NCBI GenBank assembly: GCA_018266255.1 | Contig: JAFEAT010000013.1 | Span: 1-64,000 of the forward strand | Reading direction: 5' to 3' | Length of the DNA: 64,000 bases | Source: Cyanobacteria bacterium SZAS-4 | Lineage (GTDB): Bacteria; Cyanobacteriota; Vampirovibrionia; Obscuribacterales; Obscuribacteraceae | Shown here: one piece after another, positions 34,049-43,782 of the stretch | Layout of the letters: the number at the start of each line of letters is the position of its first letter | Position numbering within the stretch: position 1 is the first letter of the stretch | The notes under the pieces: model-generated | What the model was told of the DNA's origin: nothing | What the model saw: only the letters and a program-made list of their open reading frames with translations | The model's database searches: none | Program-made: the position numbers and the translations under genes

Positions 34049-36031
34049 ATGAACGATAGACGGCCGACACCAGAAGAGTTTTTAGAAAGACTCAAAGAAG
34101 AAGAGTCGAGTCGGCTGGCAGGCAAACTCAAAATCTTTCTGGGCATGGCTCCAGGTGTGGGTAAGACCTACACGATGCTCGAATCGGCGCAGAAGTTGAT
34201 TCGAGACGGTGTCGACGTGGTCGCAGGTTGCATTGTCACTCACGGCAGAATAGAAACGGAACAGTTGATGCATGACATCGAAGTAATTCCGTACAAACAA
34301 ATTGCATACAAAGACACGGTTTTACCTGAGTTCGATCTCGATGCAGCCTTATTGCGCAAGCCACAAGTGGTCCTTGTAGACGAGCTGGCTCATACAAACG
34401 TGCTGGGCTCTCGACACGAAAAACGCTGGCAAGACGTCATAGAGCTTATCAACGCAGGAATAGATGTTTACACGACTCTGAACGTTCAACACGTCGAAAG
34501 CGCCAACGACATCGTTGCGCAAATCACTCACGTTCAGGTGAAAGAGACGGTACCAGATTCAGTGCTTGAGCGAGCCAACGAAATCGAACTGGTCGACTTG
34601 ACTCCAGACGAATTGATCCAGCGCTTGAAAGAAGGAAAGGTCTATGTTCCCGAACACAGTGAACGAGCTCTGGAGAATTTTTTCCGCAAAGGCAACTTGA
34701 TTGCCCTGCGAGAGCTGGCTCTGAGGGCAACAGCCGAACGAGTCGACGACCAGATGCAGAAATACAGGCGGGACGAATTCATCAAAGAAATTTGGCCTGC
34801 TACCGAGCGCATTCTTGTTTGCATAGGTCCGCATCCTTTATCTGCACGGCTGGTTCGCGCCACCAAGCGTATGGCGAAAGGTCTGCATGCCGAGTGGACA
34901 GCAGCATATGTGGAAACAGCTAGAACGGCTCGTTTCTCGCAGAAAGACCGCGACAGAATCATGCGCACGCTCAGGTTGGCAGAGAGGCTCGGTGCTGAAA
35001 CTACAATTCTAACTGGTGAAAAAACTTCCGAAGAGTTGGTGTCATATGCGCGAAAGCTGAACATCACAAAGATCGTAATTGGTAAACCAGCGAAACCACG
35101 CTGGCGAGAAATCCTCTTCGGATCAGTCGTCGATGACTTGATTCGAAAGAGCGGAAACATCGATGTCTACGTAATCACCGGAGACACCTCCAACACTGAA
35201 CCGCTGGCGAAAGACATGACGCGTGACAGCGTCAATTTCATGCACTACATCTACGCAATCGCCACAGTCGCCGCCGCAGCCGCTGTAGCGAAATTTGGTT
35301 TCCACAAGCTGGCACAGGAAAATTTGATCATGTTTTTCTTGCTGGCAGTTGTGATTACTGCATTGAAATTAGGCAAGGGTCCTTCGATATTGTGCGCACT
35401 TCTCAGCGTCGCTGTTTACGACTTCTTTTTCATTCCGCCATATCTTTCCTTTGCTGTTTCCGACACACAGTATCTAATCACTTTCGGGGTGATGCTGCTC
35501 GTAGGACTGACGCTGAGCACGTTGACTACGACTATCAAAAAGCAAGCAGAATTGTCTCGCAAACGCGAACGCCACACAGCGACTCTTTACGCCATGACAC
35601 GCGAACTCGCTTCGGCCAGGGGTAAAGAAAACGTGGCTCGCATCTCAGTCAGACACATTTGCGAAGTATTTGGCTGCCAGGCAGCAGTCGTGCTTGCCAA
35701 AGAGGAAGGCGATCCCGTTGCCGTGCCAGACATCGACAAAGGTTACGAACTTGACGCCAAAGAGATTGGCGTAGCGCAGTGGGTTTTCTTGAATAAGCAG
35801 GTTGCTGGTGTCGGCACGTCAACATTACCTGGCGCAAGGGCTCTGTATTTACCACTCACCGGCTCAAAAGGAACGATAGGAGTGATAGGCATTCTGCCAT
35901 CCAATCGGGCGCGCATGTTTGATCCAGACGAGATGCATTTGCTTGAAACCTTTGTCAATCAAATGGCTCTGGCAGTCGAACGAGCCTGGCTAGGTGACCA
36001 GGCGGCAAAGAGAATGTATACGATTTCTTAA
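34049..36031 (+). CDS. kdpD: KdpD sensor half without kinase domain
   Basis: The 660-aa protein begins with the KdpD osmosensitive domain: Walker A GMAPGVGKT (about 32-40), VDELAHTN, and VYTTLNVQHVES. A universal-stress-like domain follows (about 245-375, ERILVCIGPHPLSARL; KIVIGKPAKPRWRE). DUF4118 has four helices (about 395-500) and a GAF-like domain ends the protein. HisKA and HATPase are absent, so it cannot phosphorylate KdpE. Short KdpD proteins also occur after kdp genes in some cyanobacteria. It presumably signals to the separate kinase at 24449, which has its own DUF4118/GAF (inference). Confidence 0.93.
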   Translation: MNDRRPTPEEFLERLKEEESSRLAGKLKIFLGMAPGVGKTYTMLESAQKLIRDGVDVVAGCIVTHGRIETEQLMHDIEVIPYKQIAYKDTVLPEFDLDAALLRKPQVVLVDELAHTNVLGSRHEKRWQDVIELINAGIDVYTTLNVQHVESANDIVAQITHVQVKETVPDSVLERANEIELVDLTPDELIQRLKEGKVYVPEHSERALENFFRKGNLIALRELALRATAERVDDQMQKYRRDEFIKEIWPATERILVCIGPHPLSARLVRATKRMAKGLHAEWTAAYVETARTARFSQKDRDRIMRTLRLAERLGAETTILTGEKTSEELVSYARKLNITKIVIGKPAKPRWREILFGSVVDDLIRKSGNIDVYVITGDTSNTEPLAKDMTRDSVNFMHYIYAIATVAAAAAVAKFGFHKLAQENLIMFFLLAVVITALKLGKGPSILCALLSVAVYDFFFIPPYLSFAVSDTQYLITFGVMLLVGLTLSTLTTTIKKQAELSRKRERHTATLYAMTRELASARGKENVARISVRHICEVFGCQAAVVLAKEEGDPVAVPDIDKGYELDAKEIGVAQWVFLNKQVAGVGTSTLPGARALYLPLTGSKGTIGVIGILPSNRARMFDPDEMHLLETFVNQMALAVERAWLGDQAAKRMYTIS

Positions 36032-36145
36032 ATCGCATCGAAGTAGACAGTATTTTGACCTGGCTAAGACATTATTGTCGCGTTTTTGACCTCGCCGGAG
36101 TTATACCTTGAATGTCTGATGGAGACCGACTTAAGGTGAACACTC

Positions 36146-37414
36146 ATGAAAAAAATCGTCCTCAAATTTGGTGGCACTTCGCTGATGGACACGCGACGCA
36201 TTCAAAATGCTGCTGAAATAGTCGAACGCGTTGCAGCAGAAGGTTATGAAATAGTTGTCGTCGTATCGGCCATGGGGCACACGACCGATCACTTGCTCAG
36301 CCTGGCGAGAGACATCGAGAAAACACCGAATGGACGGGAGTTAGACGCCCTTTTGTCGACTGGAGAGTTGATATCAGCCTCACTGATGACGGTGGCACTT
36401 CAGGCGAGAGGATTTAGTGCAAAATCATTTACAGGCGCTGAAGCTGGCATCGTGACAAACAGCAAATTCGGCGCGGCAGAAATTAGCCGCCTCGACACGA
36501 GCAAGCTGTTTAAGTGCTTACACCTGAGCACCATCCCTGTGGTAGCCGGATTCCAGGGAGTCGACAAAGACAACAACGTCACGACACTGGGTCGCGGCGG
36601 GTCGGACGCCACCGCCATTCTTCTGGCTGGCGCAATCGAGGCCGAACGTTGCGACATTTACACAGATGTGGATGGAGTTTACAGTGTCGACCCGAGGTTA
36701 TCCTCACACGCCTACAAACTGGACGCCATAAGCTTCGAAGACATGCTAGCTATGGCGAAATGCGGGGCCAAAGTGCTGCAGGCACGCTCGGTCGAGAGTG
36801 CCATGAGAAATCACGTACAAGTGCGAGTGCGATCAACGTTTGCACCAAACGACCCTGGCACTCTGGTGACGGAGAAGGCAAGTCAGGTCAATCAGTTTAC
36901 AGGCTTAGCGATTGATAAATCACGGTGCTGTTTGAAAGTGGAACTAAATCATTTGGGAACCTGTGAACGGTCAACTCAGCGGACATACCGGCATGATAGA
37001 CACACTTTGAAAAACAAGGTCGAACTCGCTTTGATCGAAGCCGGAATTGATTTCGAATTCGGAAGATCGATTCGCGATGCCGCATATGAGTTAGGCATAT
37101 GCATTGCCGAAGACGAGTTGGAACGCGCCCTGGAAGTGGTGCGCCAGAACATTCTCGTTGGAACGGAAGAGTTAAGCGTCAAATGCGAACGAATAATCGT
37201 TCAAAAGAACCTCGCCAAACTGTCGATAATTGGGGCCCAGCTATCATCTTCGTATGAAGTGAGCATCATGCAATCGCTCACCAAAGCTGCCATTTCAATC
37301 GCACTAATTCACTCACAAGACCGCCAACTTTCCGTAATGATTCCAACCGAATCGATCGAAAAAGCTATCGACCTGACGCATCAAAACTACTGTCCACTCA
37401 AGCTTGCCAGCTAG
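36146..37414 (+). CDS. lysC: aspartate kinase
   Basis: The 422-aa protein opens with the KFGGTSL motif. STGELISASL, VTTLGRGGSDATAILLA and TDVDGVYSVDPR are the catalytic and nucleotide signatures of aspartokinase. Two C-terminal ACT-type segments (about 255-415) should mediate feedback by lysine or threonine. It makes aspartyl phosphate for the Lys/Thr/Met pathway. The linker around 265-300 is rich in Arg and His (TQRTYRHDRHTL), which is unusual. A weak AT-rich hairpin (TAGCAAT/ATTGCTA, 37412-37434) overlaps the stop. Confidence 0.93.
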   Translation: MKKIVLKFGGTSLMDTRRIQNAAEIVERVAAEGYEIVVVVSAMGHTTDHLLSLARDIEKTPNGRELDALLSTGELISASLMTVALQARGFSAKSFTGAEAGIVTNSKFGAAEISRLDTSKLFKCLHLSTIPVVAGFQGVDKDNNVTTLGRGGSDATAILLAGAIEAERCDIYTDVDGVYSVDPRLSSHAYKLDAISFEDMLAMAKCGAKVLQARSVESAMRNHVQVRVRSTFAPNDPGTLVTEKASQVNQFTGLAIDKSRCCLKVELNHLGTCERSTQRTYRHDRHTLKNKVELALIEAGIDFEFGRSIRDAAYELGICIAEDELERALEVVRQNILVGTEELSVKCERIIVQKNLAKLSIIGAQLSSSYEVSIMQSLTKAAISIALIHSQDRQLSVMIPTESIEKAIDLTHQNYCPLKLAS

Positions 37415-37552
37415 CAATAATAAATGCATTGCTAATTCTTGACTACAAGGCACCACAACCGAAACATTCGGCGATAGGATGCATCTTAGATAGTGTCACT
37501 CAGATTAAACAGTGTAAGTATCAAATCTGACACCACTAAAGAGAGGAAGACA

Positions 37553-37768
37553 ATGTTGTTAGGATCAGTGTTCACAGACAATCAAGTTCCTTTTAGCGTA
37601 TGGTCGACCGAAGCGAATGAAGAGCAAGTCTCCGTAGCTCCGCGCCAAACCAATGCAATCGCAATGGCGAAGTTGCGACGCTTGAGACGGATGCAAACTC
37701 AGAACTTCCTTCAACGAGCCGCTTTTGAAGTAGTGCATCTCTTCAAAGGACAGAGCGAAGTCGCCTAG
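37553..37768 (+). CDS. hypothetical 71-aa protein
   Basis: The small basic protein (NAIAMAKLRRLRRMQTQNFL; ends in a HLFKGQSEVA helix) has ATG 37553 with GAGGAAG 5 nt upstream, better than the longer frame from 37493. A strong terminator follows 29 bp after the stop, so it is an isolated monocistronic gene. No family recognised. Confidence 0.65.
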   Translation: MLLGSVFTDNQVPFSVWSTEANEEQVSVAPRQTNAIAMAKLRRLRRMQTQNFLQRAAFEVVHLFKGQSEVA

Positions 37769-37796
37769 CGCTATAACGTAATGATGTCGATAGTCA

Positions 37797-37829
37797 ACAG
37801 CCGTCCTCAAATGCGAGGGCGGCTGTTTT
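37797..37829 (+). terminator. rho-independent terminator
   Basis: ACAGCCGTCCTC (37797-37808) pairs with GAGGGCGGCTGT (37815-37826), with one G-T wobble, and a T run follows. It ends the 71-aa gene before the ethylene-receptor-like kinase. Confidence 0.8.
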
Positions 37830-37869
37830 CAGGTAAACTAGCCCTGGACCAGGCAACCGAAGATACCAA

Positions 37870-39024
37870 GTGCCCAACTCGCTGACAGATTTAAGTAGTG
37901 GATTCATGCCGCATGGTTTTTGCCTGAAGTGGGATCCAGCCTTGCTTCTTGTAATGATCGCGGGCAACATCGGCATCGCCCTGGCTTACTTTTTGATTCC
38001 GCTAGCTCTTCGATTTTTCGTCGGAAAACGCAAAGATTTGCCTTATCCGTACATGTTCAAGCTCTTCGCCGCATTTATTCTTTCGTGCGGACTTACTCAT
38101 ATTGCAAAAGTATGGACGCTCTATCATCCGGACTACTGGCTGGAAGCATCCCTCGATCTCTGGACAGCTTTCGTGTCACTGGCGACAGCGATTTTGCTCT
38201 TGCCAATCATTCCAAAAGCTCTTAGTTTGCGAAGCCCATCAGAACTTGAAGCTGCCAATGCGAAGTTGGAAGCAGAAAACGTAGAACGCAAAAAGGCACA
38301 AGAAGAAGCGATGAAAGCTAACCAGCTGAAAACAGATTTCGTTGCCAACATAACTCACGAAATTAGGACTCCTATGAGCGGAATTATTGGTTTAGCAGAA
38401 CTCTTAGCCACCGACGCCGATCTGTCAGAAGAGAACAGCGAAACTTCGAAACGGCTTTTGAATTCTTCGAAAAGATTGCTTGGAGTGCTGAACGATTTAC
38501 TAGATTTTTCCAAGCTCGAAAGCGGTCATATCAAACTGGAAGTGGCGAAATTCTCGCTCAGAGCTGTGCTCGACGAGGTGATTGGATTGAGCCGATCCAC
38601 AGCTGAACAAAAGGGTCTGTCAATCAATTCGACCTTTGACGAAAGATTGCCAGCCGAAGTGCTAGGAGATGAACACAAGGTTCGACAGACACTTTTGAAC
38701 CTCGTTCACAACGCTATCAAATTTACCGAACAAGGTCAGATTTCAGTTAGTATTCATTTGGAAAAACAGGAATTCGATACCGTCTTCGTAAAATTCCTTG
38801 TAAAAGACACCGGTGTAGGCATGTCTGCAGAATCCCAAACACAACTGTTTCAGCCATTTGTGCAAGTGGAAGGTGGAACACGCCGAAAGTTTGGTGGCAC
38901 TGGATTAGGTCTGTCAATCTCGAAAAAATTTGTCGATCTTATGGGCGGATCGGTTGGTGTCAATTCCAAACAAGATGCTGGCTCGGAATTTTGGTTCACG
39001 ATTCCAGTCGAAAAAACCAAGTGA
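37870..39024 (+). CDS. ethylene-receptor-like membrane histidine kinase
   Basis: The 384-aa protein has three N-terminal helices (about 25-115) that match the ETR1 ethylene-binding domain: NIGIALAYFLIPLALRFF, then LFAAFILSCGLTHIAKVWTL. Cys73 and His77 keep the C-x3-H spacing of the copper-binding Cys65/His69 of ETR1. The ETR1 Asp25 position is Asn33 here. A coiled coil leads to HisKA (NITHEIRTPMSG, His about 161) and HATPase (NLVHNAIKF, DTGVGM, GTGLGLSIS). There is no GAF domain, unlike plant receptors. It starts at GTG 37870; ATG 37906 is an alternative. Confidence 0.88.
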   Translation: MPNSLTDLSSGFMPHGFCLKWDPALLLVMIAGNIGIALAYFLIPLALRFFVGKRKDLPYPYMFKLFAAFILSCGLTHIAKVWTLYHPDYWLEASLDLWTAFVSLATAILLLPIIPKALSLRSPSELEAANAKLEAENVERKKAQEEAMKANQLKTDFVANITHEIRTPMSGIIGLAELLATDADLSEENSETSKRLLNSSKRLLGVLNDLLDFSKLESGHIKLEVAKFSLRAVLDEVIGLSRSTAEQKGLSINSTFDERLPAEVLGDEHKVRQTLLNLVHNAIKFTEQGQISVSIHLEKQEFDTVFVKFLVKDTGVGMSAESQTQLFQPFVQVEGGTRRKFGGTGLGLSISKKFVDLMGGSVGVNSKQDAGSEFWFTIPVEKTK

Positions 39025-39042
39025 TCACTCGCACAGTGAGGG

Positions 39043-39076
39043 AAAGGTGGTCGCAATACAATTGTCGACCACCTTT
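39043..39076. terminator. hairpin after the ethylene-receptor-like kinase
   Basis: AAAGGTGGTCG (39043-39053) and CGACCACCTTT (39066-39076) form a perfect 11-bp stem. On the plus strand it is followed by AGGTTTTC, so termination is plausible. It could also serve the minus-strand small gene at 39115. Confidence 0.6.
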
Positions 39077-39114
39077 AGGTTTTCAGGTTGAAATTTGGAT
39101 GCGAGCAATGAGGT

Positions 39115-39303
39115 TTATGGACCAGCGAGTGGATCAAACATTTTTCTCACAGGTGGACTACAGGGCTTCTCAACATTGGCAGGTGGTGACCTTCTCACTG
39201 CCGTCGTGCTAACAGGCTGAAACCTCACAGCCTTCAATTTACTAGACGAATTTTTTCCTACTGAGTTTGACTTGGACTTACTCTCGCTAACAATTTTGTT
39301 CAT
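39115..39303 (-). CDS. hypothetical 62-aa basic protein
   Basis: ATG 39303 has AAGGAAA 6 nt upstream. The product is low complexity, with Ser/Lys-rich (SESKSKSNSVGKNSSSKLK) and Pro-rich parts (SPPANVEKPCSPPVRK). The longer frame from 39489 has no ribosome site. A chance ORF cannot be excluded. Confidence 0.4.
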   Translation of the reverse strand: MNKIVSESKSKSNSVGKNSSSKLKAVRFQPVSTTAVRRSPPANVEKPCSPPVRKMFDPLAGP

Positions 39304-39469
39304 TGGAATTTCCTTGACCTCCGCTGACAGTTTAGTTATAGATCTACGCACGTCAACGTCGAGACAAATTCGCATAAGGTTAGTCAAGATTGTGTCTAGA
39401 TTGGGCGTCAAAAAATCGCCGACCGATAGGGTCAAACACAACCAAGCCGTAATCGCTGGGATCAGGCGT

Positions 39470-40261
39470 TCACCATGGCAATCTATCAAACCGATAAGAA
39501 TAACCAGTGCCGATGAATGCAGCCGGCGAAGTTTTGTCTAAACCGAATCCAAAGTGCAAATCGACTTGATGGTGTGGCTTGAGCTTATACACACCACCGA
39601 AATGTGAAAGTTGTAGTGATGGTGCTTGCTGCGTAAAAAATCCGACGTACTCGGCAAACACACTCACTTTTTGGCCAACCGCTCTATTGAGCATAAAGTC
39701 GGGTTGATATTGAACATCACGCCCGCCATTTAAAAGCAAAATAGATTGCATTCCCATGATCGACCACTTCGAGCTGAGTGGATACGACCAGGGAGCACGT
39801 AAGACTCCTTGCGCTCCAGGACCTGCGATCGCTCGATCGCCAGTTGGAATATTGACTGAAGGAATGACGCTCAGTTGCAGTTTTTTCAGGATCGGACCGA
39901 CCTGATATTTAATTCCAACTTCGTTTAGATCTGTTACTCCACTCAAATTGTCGCTTGAACCCTTCTGCTGAAGACTCACATAATAAGGCACAAACATCTG
40001 AAGTTCTGTTCGCTTCGTGAGTCCAAGCCGCACTTGTGTCTCTGACGCATCAAAATAATTAGTGCCGTGCTGAAAGCGTTGATAAAGTCCACCATTTTCC
40101 AGTTGCACGCTACCTTTAGGCACCACCAGTGGTGAAAACATAAAGCTCGGACGGTTAGTATCGATGTCGTCGGATTTATCCATTGCATCGGCCGGATTTG
40201 CAAAGCCAAATGAACAGACCGTGGCCATCAAAAGAAGAAGGAGAGAGCTTACACGAACCAA
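39470..40261 (-). CDS. outer-membrane beta-barrel of MetA/transporter type
   Basis: The 263-aa protein has a signal peptide (LLLLMATVCSFGFANPADA), then DIDTNRPSFMFSPLVVPKGS, the start of the phenol-degradation MetA-like/alpha-amylase-like outer membrane family. Alternating strands (VQLENGGLYQRFQHG; TELQMFVPYYVSL) end in Tyr/Phe-rich C-terminal residues (IGTGYSYRFDRLPW). It probably forms an outer-membrane channel, which supports a diderm cell. The TTG start is uncertain. The substrate is unknown. Confidence 0.75.
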   Translation of the reverse strand: MVRVSSLLLLLMATVCSFGFANPADAMDKSDDIDTNRPSFMFSPLVVPKGSVQLENGGLYQRFQHGTNYFDASETQVRLGLTKRTELQMFVPYYVSLQQKGSSDNLSGVTDLNEVGIKYQVGPILKKLQLSVIPSVNIPTGDRAIAGPGAQGVLRAPWSYPLSSKWSIMGMQSILLLNGGRDVQYQPDFMLNRAVGQKVSVFAEYVGFFTQQAPSLQLSHFGGVYKLKPHHQVDLHFGFGLDKTSPAAFIGTGYSYRFDRLPW

Positions 40262-40358
40262 AACTGCATGGAACTCCGTTCGGCACTAGATAATTTTAGT
40301 TGCAAAACGGTCAGAACTCGAACTCTGCAATATAAATATGACAACTGATTTGAAGTTG

Positions 40359-40727
40359 TCATTCAATCATCAACCATGTATTGATCAACGCTTCGTAGTC
40401 AGCGGGTTTGGCGACACAGTCATCCATGCCACACGCGATAATGGAACGCGGGTTTTCGATCGAGGTGACACCAATTATCGGAATGTGCGTTCCACTTTTT
40501 AGTTCATCCAGTCGAATCACTCTCGTCGCGGTGACACCATCCATGATTGGCATTTCGACGTCCATCAATATCAGCGCATAACTTCGAGCTCTGATTGCAG
40601 CAACTGCTTCCGCACCGTTGCTTACAACGTCAACCAAAACATCAAATCTTCTCAAACTCAGTTGTGCTGCGCGCGCAATCAAGCAATTGTCTTCCGCGAC
40701 TAATACAAGTGGTTTGATCATGTTCAT
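40359..40727 (-). CDS. single-domain response regulator
   Basis: The 122-aa protein is a receiver domain only: VAEDN acidic pair, phospho-acceptor in LILMDVEMPIMDG (about 57), VTSIE and CVAKPADYE Lys. It has no output domain, so it passes phosphate on in a relay or binds a partner. A perfect 9-bp inverted repeat lies 53 bp upstream (40780-40804). Confidence 0.9.
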   Translation of the reverse strand: MNMIKPLVLVAEDNCLIARAAQLSLRRFDVLVDVVSNGAEAVAAIRARSYALILMDVEMPIMDGVTATRVIRLDELKSGTHIPIIGVTSIENPRSIIACGMDDCVAKPADYEALINTWLMIE

Positions 40728-41075
40728 TGCATACCTATCAGCGATCTATACAACTATTCAATCCAAAGCCGAGTAAATGCACCGTAAAGAAGAAATTTAC
40801 GGTGACAAGCTTCTGTCTAGATACGCGTATCAAGATGCTATCAAGGCGGGCGACATTGAAGGCAGAACCAGCGGTTGTCTTGTGAATTTTATGGTTCATT
40901 AACGCAACATCTCTACACGACCTGAGTCGAGCGAAAGTCAGAAACGCACTCGTTCTCGAATTTCGCACGTAAACAGACCGTCAACAGGTATCAAGAAAGT
41001 GTCAAGATTCAGACTGCATAAGCTTTTAGAGAGATTCTGGTGATATGTTGGACTATATAGTTCTCCCCAAAAGCC
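40728..41075. other. intergenic stretch with hairpin
   Basis: No credible gene (the minus 76-aa ORF at 40738-40968 shows no family features). It contains CACCGTAAA-gaagaaa-TTTACGGTG at 40780-40804 and presumably divergent promoters for the response regulator and the permease. Confidence 0.5.
40780..40804. promoter_or_regulatory. 9-7-9 perfect inverted repeat
   Basis: CACCGTAAA (40780-40788) and TTTACGGTG (40796-40804) are exact reverse complements with no T run on either side, so an operator or 5' UTR hairpin is likelier than a terminator. It lies upstream of the response regulator at 40359-40727. Confidence 0.5.
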
Positions 41076-43040
41076 TTGCTGAAACCATTACATCTCGAAG
41101 AGCAAAAACGCTCCGGTCCTTCGGAGAGAGAGCGCCGGTCGGCGCACGCCACAAATCGCCTCAGACGTTGGTTTTTTCAAGGCATAAGAGAATCCAACAA
41201 ACACGTCGAACATCAGGCCGCCTGGTACAAAGTAATGTGCCTTACGGGTGTCGATTACTTTTCAACGCTGGGATACGCACCAGGGATTGCCTTTTTAGCG
41301 GCAGGTGCCTTATCGCCCTTAGCAACACTAATTTTGGTGTTCTTGACTTTGGCTGGTGCCTTACCTGTCTACATGAAAGTAGCGGAAGAAAGTCCACACG
41401 GGCAGGGAAGCATCTCAATGCTGGCAAAACTGCTACAAGGATGGAAAGGCAAAATTCTCATACTTTGTTTGCTGGGATTCGCAGCAACAGATTTTATTAT
41501 CACAATCACATTGTCAGCTGCCGACGCCGCGGCGCACATTGCCCAGAATCCGTGGGCACTGCCGTGGATGCACGATCGCATTTCGATGACAATGATTTTA
41601 CTGGCTCTGCTCGGCGGGGTCTTTCTGATTGGCTTTAGAGAAGCAATCAGCATTTCGGTCATACTTGTCGGAATATATTTACTGCTCAATGCGGTGGTGG
41701 TCGCGGTCAGTTCCACTCATCTGATGCAAGAACCAGTAAAAATCAACGACTGGCTCGCAACACTTACCCGCCAGTACGAATCGCCGTGGCGAATGATTGG
41801 CATATCGGTTCTGCTGTTTCCAAAGCTCGCTCTCGGCATGTCTGGATTCGAAACAGGAGTGGCAGTCGCCCCTCTGGTCAAGGGCAGAGATGGAGACAAT
41901 GCCGACAAACCGCTCGGAAGAATCGCCAACACGAAGAAGCTATTGATCACCGCAGCGGTAATTATGTCCTTGTTTTTGATTACAACGTCGCTGATTACAA
42001 CGATGCTGATTCCGCCACAGCATTTTGCCAACGGTGGCATAGCAAACGGAAGAGCACTTGCCTACCTGGCACACTTGTACTTGGGAGATTCTTTCGGCAC
42101 CGTCTACGATGTCAGTTCGATCTTTATCCTGTGGTTCGCCGGAGCATCGGCAATGACAGGTTTACTCAATTTGGTGCCTCGATACCTGCCTAAATTTGGC
42201 ATGGCGCCTGAATGGACACGTGCATCGCGACCGCTTGTGACATTTTTTACCGCAGTTGCTTTTATGGTCACAGCTTGGTTCAAAGCTGATGTGGACGCGC
42301 AAGGTGGTGCCTACGCGACAGGCGTTTTGGTTCTTATGACGTCGGCAGCATTCGCTTGTACATTGACAGTGTGGCGAACTCAACGAAGCTTACGATTCTT
42401 CTTTCTCTCGACATTCTTAGTCTTTGTCTACACCACCATACTCAATTGCGTAGAAAGACCGGAGGGTATACAGATAGCGGGCTTGTTCATTCTTACAATT
42501 TTCGTTGCGTCACTTGTCTCGCGAGCAATGCGCGCCACTGAATTAAGAGTTCAAAAGGTGGAGTTGGATCCGGCAGCCAAAAGGTTTATCGACGAAGCAA
42601 TTTCAGGTGGCACGGTGAGAATTTTGGCGCACCGTCCTGACGGCTCTGGATATGCAGTTAAGGAGTCTGAAGCCCGCGAAGTTCACAGTATGTTAGGTCC
42701 CGATTGCAAATTCATTTTCCTGGAAGTCGAACGAACCGACGCATCAGAGTTTGTGGAAACGTGCCTCAAGGTTTCTGGACACATTGAAGATGGGGGGTTT
42801 CAAGTTCTGCGGTGCGGCAGCCCGGCGGTGCCAAACGCGATTGCCGCTATCCTCATACACATACGCGATAAAACAAACACCACTCCCCACGCCTACTTCG
42901 GATGGACGGAAGGTAATCCCGTTCTCTATATTTTCAAATATCTGTTCCTTGGGGAAGGAGAAACTGCGCCGGTCACAAGAGAGATTCTTCGGGAAATCGA
43001 GCACAACCCCGAACGACGACCGGCCATTCATGTTGCCTAA
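41076..43040 (+). CDS. APC-superfamily permease with C-terminal soluble domain
   Basis: The 654-aa protein has about 12 membrane helices of the amino acid/polyamine/cation type. [20 protein letters not shown] starts helix 1 and [20 protein letters not shown] contains a helix 6-like unwound Gly motif. A soluble C-terminal domain of about 170 residues follows ([33 protein letters not shown]). A long basic N-terminus precedes helix 1. KimA potassium transporters belong to the same superfamily and share a cytoplasmic domain, but the substrate here is not established. The TTG start is poorly supported. Confidence 0.8.
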   Translation: MLKPLHLEEQKRSGPSERERRSAHATNRLRRWFFQGIRESNKHVEHQAAWYKVMCLTGVDYFSTLGYAPGIAFLAAGALSPLATLILVFLTLAGALPVYMKVAEESPHGQGSISMLAKLLQGWKGKILILCLLGFAATDFIITITLSAADAAAHIAQNPWALPWMHDRISMTMILLALLGGVFLIGFREAISISVILVGIYLLLNAVVVAVSSTHLMQEPVKINDWLATLTRQYESPWRMIGISVLLFPKLALGMSGFETGVAVAPLVKGRDGDNADKPLGRIANTKKLLITAAVIMSLFLITTSLITTMLIPPQHFANGGIANGRALAYLAHLYLGDSFGTVYDVSSIFILWFAGASAMTGLLNLVPRYLPKFGMAPEWTRASRPLVTFFTAVAFMVTAWFKADVDAQGGAYATGVLVLMTSAAFACTLTVWRTQRSLRFFFLSTFLVFVYTTILNCVERPEGIQIAGLFILTIFVASLVSRAMRATELRVQKVELDPAAKRFIDEAISGGTVRILAHRPDGSGYAVKESEAREVHSMLGPDCKFIFLEVERTDASEFVETCLKVSGHIEDGGFQVLRCGSPAVPNAIAAILIHIRDKTNTTPHAYFGWTEGNPVLYIFKYLFLGEGETAPVTREILREIEHNPERRPAIHVA

Positions 43041-43232
43041 ACCGTGTAACTGCGCACTGACTTAGCTTTGGCATGAGACCGCTAGAGCTGTAACTGAGTC
43101 GAGCGAGACTGGTTCTAGACAAGATGCCAATAGAAGAATTGATAGAAACTTGACGAACAAAAGACCATTTTGACGCGACGTTGCCGCCTTCAGGAGTTAA
43201 ATGAAGATGGCAGAGTTATGGAAGTGAGCGTC

Positions 43233-43451
43233 ATGGACTACTTAGAAAATTCAGTATTCAAATCCAAAGCTGTGGTCTTCGATCAACTGTCGTTTTGGCT
43301 CATTGTCGGGGTTCTGGTCATATTCCTTGCCGGAACATTCTTTGGCAGAATGACTGACAAAGATATGCAATCCAACTCCAATACCACTCGTAGTGTCGCT
43401 CAGCATCATACAGTTTACGGAAGATTTGGCGCCCTGCGCTGGAATCGGTAG
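43233..43451 (+). CDS. small single-TM protein with GRFGALRW tail
   Basis: About 72 aa from ATG 43233 (GGAAGTGAG upstream); the frame is open to 43170. One membrane helix (FWLIVGVLVIFLAGTFFG) is followed by a short polar linker and the C-terminal VYGRFGALRW motif. The same ending occurs in the minus-strand gene at 43783, so these are related small proteins. The order (short cytoplasmic N-terminus, helix, then tail) suggests that the motif lies outside the inner membrane. Function unknown. Confidence 0.6.
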   Translation: MDYLENSVFKSKAVVFDQLSFWLIVGVLVIFLAGTFFGRMTDKDMQSNSNTTRSVAQHHTVYGRFGALRWNR

Positions 43452-43471
43452 TCAAAGCGGCGGTAATTAAC

Positions 43472-43612
43472 ATGGATTCAAACTACATATCGATGGCTTT
43501 AGGTCTCGTGATCAGTATGGGATCGTTGAAGGTGTTTCATTTAGGAGCTGACTTTCTTGTCGATAAGATGATTGCATCCCAAAGGCTGAAACAACGGGAA
43601 CAGAGCCGTTAG
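43472..43612 (+). CDS. hypothetical 46-aa protein
   Basis: The ORF starts at ATG 43472, 20 bp after the GRFG gene, and ends at TAG 43610. It has a hydrophobic helix (YISMALGLVISMGSLKVF) and a charged C-terminus (RLKQREQSR). A small membrane protein in the same transcript is plausible. The ribosome site is weak. Confidence 0.45.
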   Translation: MDSNYISMALGLVISMGSLKVFHLGADFLVDKMIASQRLKQREQSR

Positions 43613-43782
43613 CACAATGTCGGGGCGTTTATCTCTGACAATAAACCATTCGCTTACCTGGTCGCTAGCGTTTGCGTAATTTCAGAGCAACCGATATGTT
43701 CTTGCGCCTTTTGAAGGTTGGCGAAATAGCGCAGGTGCACCATATGCGGTGACTACCCGGCGTTTATCCAACCAGGTCACTG

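Noticed and set aside
40738..40968. 76-aa minus-strand ORF upstream of the response regulator
   Set aside because: It has no ribosome site or family features and spans the inverted repeat at 40780-40804.
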